Of a stretch of 54,727 nucleotides of DNA, positions 48,601 to 54,727 are shown in pieces. Within the stretch, counting starts at the first letter, position 1; each line of letters starts with the position of its first letter. Location: assembly GCF_022690765.1 (NCBI RefSeq), contig NZ_JALCZA010000031.1, positions 1-54,727 on the forward strand. Reading direction: 5' to 3'. The position numbers were made by a program, and so were the translations under genes. This DNA comes from Anaeromyxobacter oryzisoli (GTDB taxonomy: Bacteria > Myxococcota > Myxococcia > Myxococcales > Anaeromyxobacteraceae). The notes beneath the pieces are model-generated. The model did no database searches. It was not told the DNA's origin and saw only the letters and a list, made by a program, of their open reading frames with translations.

Positions 48601-48674
48601 GGGGACGACCGGCGCGCGGGCGGCTGCTTGCAGGGCGGTCGAGCCGGCGCTTGGCCCGGGGAAGGGAGCGTTGC

Positions 48675-49301
48675 ATGGCACGCATTGCAGGAGTCTCCGG
48701 CCGCGAAGCGGGGCCGCTCGTGAAGCTGGCCTACGTCTTCACACGCCGGCAGCTCGCACGGCTCACCGGGCGCGAGCCAGAGCGCATGATCGAGCCGCTG
48801 GAGATGTACGCGCACGTGCCTGCGCTGCTGCGCGGTTACGGCAGGCTGGAGCAGGCCACGGCCAAGCTGCATCGCCTCGATGAGCGCCTCAAGGTGCTGG
48901 CCGAGCTGAAGGCGGCCACGCTCACGCAATGTGAGTACTGCATCGACATGGGCTCGCAGATCGCGCGGCGCTCGGGCCTCAGCGACGAGCAACTGCTGGT
49001 GCTGTCCTCCCATCGGGAGAGCGCGCTCTTCACCGAGGTCGAGAAGCTCGTGCTCGACTACGCGGTCGGCATGAGCCGCACGCCCGTGGAGGTGCCGGAC
49101 GCGCTCTTCGCCGAGCTGCGGAAGCACCTCGACGACGCCCAGCTCGTCGAGCTCACGCACGTGATCGCGTTGGAGAACATGCGCGGTCGCTTCGCCCTGG
49201 CGCTCGGCATCGGCGCGGCGGGCTTCAGCCAAGGCATGGTGTGCGCGTTACCAGCAACCACCCCTCGATCGGCACCAGCGAGCGCCGACCAGGAAGACTA
49301 G
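48675..49301 (+). CDS. Carboxymuconolactone-decarboxylase / AhpD-like protein
   Basis: A 208-aa helical protein. ATG 48675 follows GAAGGGAGCG. The AhpD/CMD core is LAELKAATLTQCEYCIDMGSQIARRSG, quoted only in part here: the CxxC pair (CEYC) with a downstream Gly-helix is the redox or catalytic signature. It could be a peroxidase-reductase partner or a decarboxylase-fold enzyme; the substrate is unknown. The stop codon TAG lies in the CTAG at which a 203-bp element is inserted. Before insertion this gene and lutC would have met tail to tail, sharing CTAG as stop on both strands. Confidence 0.8.
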   Translation: MARIAGVSGREAGPLVKLAYVFTRRQLARLTGREPERMIEPLEMYAHVPALLRGYGRLEQATAKLHRLDERLKVLAELKAATLTQCEYCIDMGSQIARRSGLSDEQLLVLSSHRESALFTEVEKLVLDYAVGMSRTPVEVPDALFAELRKHLDDAQLVELTHVIALENMRGRFALALGIGAAGFSQGMVCALPATTPRSAPASADQED

Positions 49302-49508
49302 TACCGTGCGTCAGAAGTTGCGAGCCGGAGCCGCACGCACGGTACGCGGGTGGGGGTTCGGGGGAGGCGGCGCTCCGCCTCCCCCGGTAGGGCTCCGCGG
49401 GGAGGGCCCAGGCCTTGCGGCTCTTCTGCAAGGGCTGGAGCCTTCCCCGCGATGTACTGCGGAGCACATGGAGTCAACTGGCTCATGAGTTGTGCGGAGC
49501 AGTACTAG
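49298..49508 (+). mobile_element. CTAG-bounded 203-bp MITE-like element, copy A
   Basis: A 203-bp segment (49302-49504) sits between two CTAG tetranucleotides. It begins TACCGTGCGTCAGAAG and ends GCGGAGCAGTA. It has no coding capacity. Inside are three stems: GTACCGTGCGT / ACGCACGGTAC (49301-49311, 49335-49345), a GGGGGAGGCGG / CCGCCTCCCCC hairpin in the middle, and GTACTGC / GCAGTAC at the right end. It separates the CMD-like gene from lutC and both stop codons lie in the flanking CTAGs. CTAG is the preferred target of IS630- and some IS5-group transposases, a possible source of mobilisation. Confidence 0.8.
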
Positions 49509-50104
49509 CCCACCACGAACACCGTGCAGGAGCGCGCGCCGTGCGCGCCGATCACGAGCGCCTGCTCGATGTCGGCGGTCTTCGAGGGGCCGGACACGAA
49601 CAGCCGGAGGCCGGGGCCGGCGAGGTCGATGCGCTCGTAGGCGGCGTGGAGGTCGCTCACGATCTCCGAGGCGCGGACCACGAGCGCGAGGTGCTGCGCC
49701 ACCACGAAGACGCCCCGGTGCGCGAGCGGTCGGGTGTCCACCCAGACGGCCCCATTCTCGGCGACGCCGAAGAGGCCCGGGAGGATCGCGAGGTCGATCC
49801 CCTCGAGCGCGTGCGGATCCGGGAGCGCCTGGAGGTCCACGTCGCCGACGCCCGGGAGGTCCACGGCGCTCGCGACGCGACGGGCCCCGAGCCGCTCGGC
49901 GAGCGCGCGGACGAGCCCGGGCAACGCCGCGGCATCGGGCACGCGGACCGGCTCGCCGCCGACGGCGCGCACCGAGAGCTCGAAGGCGGCGACGGGATCG
50001 GCCGGGAGCGGCCCGGGCTCCGGGAGCTCGGGGAGGGGAACCGCGGGCGGCTCGGCCGCCCGGAGCGCGGAGAGGATGTCCTCTCGGCTAGTACTGCTCC
50101 GCAT
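49505..50104 (-). CDS. lutC: Lactate utilization protein LutC (LUD domain)
   Basis: A 199-aa LUD-domain subunit of the LutABC L-lactate dehydrogenase. Family features: EDILSALRAA at the N-terminus, AILPGLFGVAENGAVWV and the C-terminal SGPSKTADIEQALVIGAHG. The present ATG (50104) and the codons for RSST come from the flanking element; the stop TAG is in the CTAG of the other element. No Shine-Dalgarno precedes this ATG. The native start was probably the GTG in GTGGCTAGCCGA, now split by the insertion, so translation may be weak or lost. It is the last gene of the lctP-lutA-lutB-lutC order. Confidence 0.88.
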   Translation of the reverse strand: MRSSTSREDILSALRAAEPPAVPLPELPEPGPLPADPVAAFELSVRAVGGEPVRVPDAAALPGLVRALAERLGARRVASAVDLPGVGDVDLQALPDPHALEGIDLAILPGLFGVAENGAVWVDTRPLAHRGVFVVAQHLALVVRASEIVSDLHAAYERIDLAGPGLRLFVSGPSKTADIEQALVIGAHGARSCTVFVVG

Positions 50105-50298
50105 GACTTATGAACCAGTCGACTCCATGTGCTCCGCAGTACTTCGCGAGGAAGGCTCCAGGCCTTGCAGAAGATGCGCAAGGCCTGGGCCCTCCCCGCG
50201 GAGCCCTACCGGGGGAGGCGGAGCGCCGCCTCCCCCGAACCCCCACCCGCGTACCGCGCGTGCGGCGCCGGCTCGCAACTGCTGACGCGCGGTACTAG
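50088..50298 (-). mobile_element. CTAG-bounded 203-bp MITE-like element, copy B
   Basis: The same 203-bp element in opposite orientation (50092-50294) between lutB and lutC. It differs from copy A at about 14 positions by manual count (roughly 93% identical). Several differences are paired: T to C and A to G in the first stem (CCGCGCG / CGCGCGG), and similar pairs near the right end. The left CTAG is inside codons 4-6 of lutC and the right CTAG supplies the lutB stop. Confidence 0.82.
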
Positions 50299-51680
50299 CC
50301 ACGGCGGACCTCCCGCGCGCGCTCCTTCCGCCACCGCTCGCGGAAGCTCTCCGCCGGGAGCGGGGGCAGCTCGCGCTGGCGCCCCCACGCGTTCCACCGT
50401 CCGTAGAGGAGCCCGCGCGGCGCGCGCCGGCCGACGCCACGGGCGAGCTTTCCGGCGAGGACGTAGAGCGTCCGCGAGCCGAGGACGAGCCCCGCGACCT
50501 TCATGGTGAGCCGCTTCGCGAGGCCGCCGGCGCCCGCGCGCGCCGCGGAGCGCCGGCGGGCGAGGATCAGGTCGTGGAGCGGGATCCGCACCGGGCACAC
50601 CGCGTCGCACGAGCCGCAGAGGGTCGAGGCCATGGGCAGGGAGGCGTGGCGCACGGGGTCGCGCGCGGTGGCGAGGACGATCCCGATGGGGCCCGGCACG
50701 ATCCAGTCGTAGCTGTACCCGCCGCTCCGCCGGAACACCGGGCAGGTGTTCATGCAGGCGCCGCAGCGGATGCACGCGAGCGAGCCCCGGAGCGTCTCGT
50801 CGGCGAGGAGCCGGCTCCGGCCGTTGTCCACGATGACGACGTGCAGCTCGCCGCCGCGGATCGGCCCCTGGAAGTGGCTCGTGTACGTGGTCACCGGCTG
50901 GCCGGTGGCCGACCGGGCCAGGAGCCGGAGGAAGACCCCGAGGTCCCGCGCGCGCGGGATCACCTTCTCCACGCCCATGCAGGCGACGTGGATGGGCGGG
51001 AGCGAGGTGCCCATGTCGGCGTTGCCCTCGTTCGTGCACACGACGACCGCGCCGGTCTCCGCGACCGCGAAGTTCACGCCGGTGAGCCCCGCCTGCGCGG
51101 CCAGGAACTTCTGGCGGAGGTGGCCCCGCGCCGCCTCGGTGAGCTGCTTCGGATCCGCGAGGCCGGCGGGCGTGCCCAGCTTGTCGTGGAACAGCTCGCC
51201 GATCTCCTCCTTCTTCTTGTGGATGGCGGGGAGGACGATGTGCGAGGGCGGCTCGCCGGCGAGCTGGACGATCCGCTCGCCGAGGTCCGTGTCCACCACC
51301 TCGATCCCACGCGCCTCGAGGTACGGGTTCAGGTGGCACTCCTCGGTGAGCATGGACTTCGACTTCACGAGGCGGGTCACCCCGCGCCCGGAGAGGATCC
51401 GGTGGACGATCGCGTTGTGCTCCTCGGCGTCGCGCGCCCAGTGGACCACCGCGCCGTGGGCGGTCGCGTTGCGCTCGAACTGCTCGAGGTAGTCGGCGAG
51501 GTGGCTCCGGGTGTGGGCCTTGATCCGGGCCGCCCGCTCCCGGAGCTCCTCCCAGCCCGGGACCGCCTGGGCCATCCGATCGCGCTTGAGCCGCACGAAC
51601 CAGAGCGCCTGGTCGTGCCAGTGCGCCCGCGGCTCGTCCGCGGCGAAGCGCGCCGCGCGCTCCGCGTGTCCAGCGGTCAT
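50295..51680 (-). CDS. lutB: Iron-sulfur L-lactate oxidation protein LutB
   Basis: A 461-aa LUD plus ferredoxin-type protein, electron-transfer subunit of LutABC. The N-terminal LUD region (KSKSMLTEECHLNPYL, NFAVAETGAVVVCTNEGN) is followed by two 4Fe-4S motifs, CIRCGACMNTCPVF and CGSCDAVCPVRIP. A C-terminal amphipathic tail ends at TAG within CTAG, where element B is inserted. ATG 51680 follows GAGGTGACGAG; an upstream in-frame GTG (51731) is less likely. GGAGGT at 50308-50313 (minus strand), inside the last codons, looks like the former RBS of lutC. Confidence 0.92.
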   Translation of the reverse strand: MTAGHAERAARFAADEPRAHWHDQALWFVRLKRDRMAQAVPGWEELRERAARIKAHTRSHLADYLEQFERNATAHGAVVHWARDAEEHNAIVHRILSGRGVTRLVKSKSMLTEECHLNPYLEARGIEVVDTDLGERIVQLAGEPPSHIVLPAIHKKKEEIGELFHDKLGTPAGLADPKQLTEAARGHLRQKFLAAQAGLTGVNFAVAETGAVVVCTNEGNADMGTSLPPIHVACMGVEKVIPRARDLGVFLRLLARSATGQPVTTYTSHFQGPIRGGELHVVIVDNGRSRLLADETLRGSLACIRCGACMNTCPVFRRSGGYSYDWIVPGPIGIVLATARDPVRHASLPMASTLCGSCDAVCPVRIPLHDLILARRRSAARAGAGGLAKRLTMKVAGLVLGSRTLYVLAGKLARGVGRRAPRGLLYGRWNAWGRQRELPPLPAESFRERWRKERAREVRRG

Positions 51681-51741
51681 CTCGTCACCTCGACGCGGGC
51701 CGGCGGCGCCGCCAGCCAGGCGCACGGACACCGCGCGACCG

Positions 51742-52488
51742 TCATGCCGTCGCCTCCGCGAGGATCTCGGCGACGTGCCGGAACGTCACCGGCTCGCGCC
51801 GCCGCCGCGCGAGCCCCTCCAGGTGCATCAGGCAGGAGACGTCCGTGCCCGTGATGATCTCGGCCCCGGCCTGCACGTGGTCGGCGATCCGGTCGCGCCC
51901 CATGAGGCAGCTCACCGCCTCCTCCGCGACCGCGAACGTCCCGCCGAACCCGCAGCACTCGTCGGGCCGCGTCAGCGAGACCAGCTCGAGCCCCTCGAGG
52001 CCGGCGAGGAGCCCCGCGACCTTGCTCGAGGGCGGGAGGACCCGCTCGCTCGGCGTGCCGAGCCCCAGCTCGCGCAGCCCGTGGCAGCTCTGGTGCAGCC
52101 CGACCTTGTGCGGGTAGCGCCCCTCGAGCCGGGTGACGCCGAGCACGTCCACCAGGAACTCGCACAGCTCGTAGGTGCTCCGCTTCACGCGCTCGAGCCC
52201 CGGGCCCGCCGGCACGAGCCCGTCGTAGTGGTTGCGGACCATCGAGGTGCAGCTCCCGGACGGGCAGACCACGTGCTCGTACGGCGCGAACACCTCCACG
52301 AACCGGCGCGCGAGCGGGGCGGCGTCGGCGTCGAAGCCCGCGTTGGCCATCGGCTGGCCGCAGCAGGTCTGCTCCTCGGGGAAGACCACCTCGCACCCGA
52401 GCCGCTCGAGGAGCCGCGCGGTGGCGAGCCCGACGGCGGGGTAGAGCTGATCGACGTAGCAGGGGATGAACAGGGCGACCCGGGGCAT
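51742..52488 (-). CDS. lutA: Lactate oxidation protein LutA (CCG-domain)
   Basis: A 248-aa protein with two cysteine-rich CCG domains (TCCGQPMANAGFD near residue 42 and DECCGFGGTFAV near 178) plus upstream Cys (IPCYVDQ, QSCHGLRE), as in GlpC/HdrB-like subunits that bind Fe-S or transfer electrons. With LutB and LutC it oxidises L-lactate to pyruvate. It lies between lctP (55-nt gap holding a 12-bp hairpin) and lutB (61-nt gap), consistent with one operon. Confidence 0.92.
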   Translation of the reverse strand: MPRVALFIPCYVDQLYPAVGLATARLLERLGCEVVFPEEQTCCGQPMANAGFDADAAPLARRFVEVFAPYEHVVCPSGSCTSMVRNHYDGLVPAGPGLERVKRSTYELCEFLVDVLGVTRLEGRYPHKVGLHQSCHGLRELGLGTPSERVLPPSSKVAGLLAGLEGLELVSLTRPDECCGFGGTFAVAEEAVSCLMGRDRIADHVQAGAEIITGTDVSCLMHLEGLARRRREPVTFRHVAEILAEATA

Positions 52489-52500
52489 GGCGCGCTCGCG

Positions 52501-52532
52501 GCCGCGGGAGGGGCGAGGAGCCCTCCCGCGGC
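52501..52532 (-). terminator. Intercistronic hairpin between lctP and lutA
   Basis: GCCGCGGGAGGG (52501-52512) and CCCTCCCGCGGC (52521-52532) form a perfect 12-bp stem with an 8-nt loop. Being inside the operon, it is more likely a partial terminator or mRNA-stability element that sets the permease-to-oxidase ratio. Confidence 0.5.
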
Positions 52533-52543
52533 GCTCATTTCAC

Positions 52544-54361
52544 TCATTTCAGGGGCGGGATGGGGATCGCGTGCGGGAAGACGTACGCCTGGAGCAGCGC
52601 GATGAGGCCGATGACCGCAGCGCCGGCCAGGGAGTGCCACCACACGGTCCGGAAGATCGGTCCGAGCGCGTGCGCCCGCTCCTTGGGGTTCTCGTAGCAG
52701 GCGGCGCAGGCGACCATGATCGACTGCGCGTCGATCATCTTGCCCATGACGCCGCCGGTGGAGTTGGTCGCGACGATGAGGATCTCGTTCAGCTTGAGCT
52801 GCTGGGCGGTGATCCGCTGCAGGCTCCCGAACAGCGCGTTGGACGCGGTGTCCGACCCGGTGAGGAACACCCCGAGCCACCCGAGGTACGCTGCGAAGAA
52901 CGGGTACGCCGCGCCGGCGGTGGTGAACGCGAGCCCGAGCACCGCGTCCGTCCCGGCGTACCGGGTGAGGTAGCCGAGGCCGAGCACCTGGCCGATGACG
53001 AGGACGGGCGTCTTCATGCGGCGCAGCGTCCGGGTGATGGACTCGCGCCACTGCGCGGCGTTCATCCGGAGCGCGAGGCCCGACACGAGCGCGGCCACGA
53101 AGACGCCGGTCCCGGCGGCGGAGAGCCAGTTGATGGTGAACTTCGCCGCCTCCGGCTTCGCGCCTGGCAGCGCGATGGGCGGCATGCGCTGGACGAGGTT
53201 GTGCAGCGCCGGCATGTCCCACACCGGCAGCGAGAGCGTCCCCGCGAACGGCGAGCCGAGCAGGGTGGTGTGGAACTTCACGCCGGAGAAGAGGTTGTTG
53301 AGATACGTCTTCCAGGTGGGCATGCCCCAGATCGCGCAGCAGGCGATGAGGATGGCCCAGGGGAGCCAGGCATACGCGGTCTGGCCCACCGTGTACGGGT
53401 ACTCCCACGTCGTGCTCGGTCCGCGGCCGGCGGCGCCCACGCTGCGGGCTTCGGCCGCCGCCGCGGCCGTGCGCTCGGACCGCAGCAGGAACCGGGTCTT
53501 CGGGTGCCACACGAAGCGCAGGAACAGCGCGGTGCAGACGACCGAGAACACGCCGGACACCACGTCGGTCATGAGATGGAACGACTGCGTCCCCGAGGCG
53601 AAGTACTGCATGATGGCGAACGAGCCGCCCGAGACGAGCGCGGCGGGCCACACCTCGAACCCCTGCTTCCAGGTGCCGCCCTCCATCTTCACGAACGTCA
53701 CGACCAGCCAGAACGGCACGAGGACGGACACGAACGGGAGCTGGTGGCCGGCCATGGCCGAGAGCGTCACCTGGTCGAGCCCGCTCACCGCCGCGAGCGT
53801 CACGATGGGCGTCCCGATCGCGCCCCACGCCACCGGGGCGGTGTTCGCGAGCAGGTTCAGCACGGCCGACTGGAACGGGGAGAAGCCGAGCCCCACCATG
53901 ACCGCGCCGGCGATGGCCACCGGCGTGCCGAACCCGGAGGTCCCCTCGATGATCGCGCCGAAGGAGAAGGCGATGAGGAGCACCTGGAGCCGGCGGTCGA
54001 AGGAGATGTGGATGATCGACTCCTTCACGATCTCGAACTTCTTCGTCACCACCGTCATCGTGTAGAGGAACATCGCCGCCAGCACGATCCAGATGATCCC
54101 GAGGAAGCCGGAGAGCGACCCGAGGGCGAACGCGGAGATCGCCGACGGGAGCGGCATCCCGAACGGGAGGCACGAGACGAAGAACGCGGCCAGCACGCCG
54201 TAGAAGGCGGCGTACGGCGCGGAGATGCCGAGGTGCCTGCGCCCCTCCGCGTCGCGGTGCGGGTGGAGGGCGATGAAGTAGAGGAGGACGAGGATCGGGA
54301 TCGCGGCGAGGAGCGTCGAGAGGAGCCTGTTCCCCATCGGATTGTAGTTCTGGTGGTACAT
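52544..54361 (-). CDS. lctP: L-lactate permease
   Basis: A 605-aa inner-membrane lactate/proton symporter of the LctP family, with about 12-14 hydrophobic segments. Signature stretches are GAIIEGTSGFGTPVAIAGA, LLANTAPVAWGAIGTPI and GSDTASNALFGSLQ with TNSTGGVMGKMIDAQSI near the C-terminus. The length is slightly above the usual 550. ATG 54361 opens MYHQNYNPMG; the upstream frame is an Arg/Pro-rich shadow. It is the first gene of the lactate-utilisation operon. Confidence 0.93.
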   Translation of the reverse strand: MYHQNYNPMGNRLLSTLLAAIPILVLLYFIALHPHRDAEGRRHLGISAPYAAFYGVLAAFFVSCLPFGMPLPSAISAFALGSLSGFLGIIWIVLAAMFLYTMTVVTKKFEIVKESIIHISFDRRLQVLLIAFSFGAIIEGTSGFGTPVAIAGAVMVGLGFSPFQSAVLNLLANTAPVAWGAIGTPIVTLAAVSGLDQVTLSAMAGHQLPFVSVLVPFWLVVTFVKMEGGTWKQGFEVWPAALVSGGSFAIMQYFASGTQSFHLMTDVVSGVFSVVCTALFLRFVWHPKTRFLLRSERTAAAAAEARSVGAAGRGPSTTWEYPYTVGQTAYAWLPWAILIACCAIWGMPTWKTYLNNLFSGVKFHTTLLGSPFAGTLSLPVWDMPALHNLVQRMPPIALPGAKPEAAKFTINWLSAAGTGVFVAALVSGLALRMNAAQWRESITRTLRRMKTPVLVIGQVLGLGYLTRYAGTDAVLGLAFTTAGAAYPFFAAYLGWLGVFLTGSDTASNALFGSLQRITAQQLKLNEILIVATNSTGGVMGKMIDAQSIMVACAACYENPKERAHALGPIFRTVWWHSLAGAAVIGLIALLQAYVFPHAIPIPPLK

Positions 54362-54727
54362 GCGGTGATCTCCCGCGCACTGCTTCAGCGTGTGCTCTGG
54401 TCGGCGACGTCTCCGTGGGCGGCGGCCTTCGTCGCCGTTCGAGGGGGGAGGGGCAGCTCGCGGCGCGCGGCAGCCTCGAGGCGCCGGGCGCCGTCGGCGC
54501 GCCGCACCTGCGCGTCGAGCTGCAGCACGAGCCGGGAGGAGCGCGCGCGGGCGCCGGGCGCCAGGGAGGGGAGCGGATCTCGGACGAGCCGCGGCTCGCG
54601 GACGACGGCGGCGAGCTCGTCGCGGAGCTCGCGATGGGGCGCCGGAGGCGCGCGGAGGTCGTCGTGGACGCGCATGTCGCACGGACGTCCCCTGACGCCT
54701 AGTGGACCGCGCGCTCGCGCGCCCCGA
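54362..54727. other. Upstream region of lctP, no confident gene
   Basis: 366 nt to the right edge. It presumably contains the lctP promoter. Overlapping open frames of about 95-100 codons exist on both strands, all Arg/Ala-rich, without a recognisable family or clear RBS. One minus frame (54385-54675) is the least implausible as the end of a small protein, but I do not call it. Confidence 0.4.

Noticed and set aside
49298..50298. Elements A and B as a composite transposon carrying lutC
   Set aside because: lutC belongs to the lut operon and its reconstructed junctions fit perfectly with lutB, so the elements were inserted around a resident gene.
54385..54675. Possible small protein upstream of lctP
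   Set aside because: No RBS, no recognisable domain, and competing frames on both strands of equal length.

Overview
The window reads as chromosomal DNA of a very GC-rich, respiratory deltaproteobacterium, most like Anaeromyxobacter (Myxococcota). The pointers are GC-dominated third codon positions, a citramalate-type isoleucine route, class I fumarase, a long isocitrate lyase, a lactate-oxidation (lut) operon, a hybrid CheA/CheB pair and a giant Rhs lipoprotein. This placement is inference from gene content. No rRNA, tRNA, CRISPR array or complete transposase gene was seen.

Layout. 0-1.5 kb: end of a chemosensory operon (CheA-type receiver tail, CheB). 1.5-10.8 kb: a KAS III enzyme, a secreted protein, a methyltransferase, a carboxypeptidase-regulatory-like lipoprotein, a PPi-type phosphofructokinase, a Cys/Met PLP enzyme, an AsmA-like protein and a peptidoglycan-binding lipoprotein. 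10.8-14.4 kb: a tight minus-strand operon of acyl-CoA-dehydrogenase-like flavoprotein, free-standing adenylation enzyme, carrier protein and hexapeptide acyltransferase. This gene set matches the one that makes pyrrolyl- or dehydroprolyl-carrier-protein intermediates. 14.7-32.8 kb: housekeeping and central metabolism (PepD, RNase HI, ferritin-like protein, LPLAT acyltransferase, FKBP isomerase, CimA, LeuB, acyltransferase 3, fumarase, EF-G paralogue, DTW protein, isocitrate lyase, EF-hand membrane protein).

33-48.7 kb: a polymorphic-toxin region. A frameshifted lipoprotein gene precedes a 3,561-residue lipoprotein with SpvB, repeated NGDG, TcdB-like and Rhs domains. Its lower-GC C-terminal domain is followed 4 nt later by a small putative immunity gene. 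Behind it come a PpiC-type isomerase, a small lipoprotein, an orphan DUF4085-like gene and a decayed partial copy of the PpiC gene, suggesting duplication and loss of a cassette.

48.7-54.4 kb: a carboxymuconolactone-decarboxylase-like gene faces the lactate operon (lctP-lutA-lutB-lutC, minus strand). Two 203-bp elements, inverted relative to each other, sit in CTAG tetranucleotides that form the stop codons of three genes. Both ends of lutC are element-derived junctions. One insertion has cut lutC off from a Shine-Dalgarno site still visible at the end of lutB. The elements are hairpin-rich, MITE-like and carry paired compensatory changes; a truncated relative lies at 18.84 kb.

Three genes show frame or start anomalies (11.69, 21.83 and 33.88 kb). 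They could be biological or base-calling errors and should be checked against reads.
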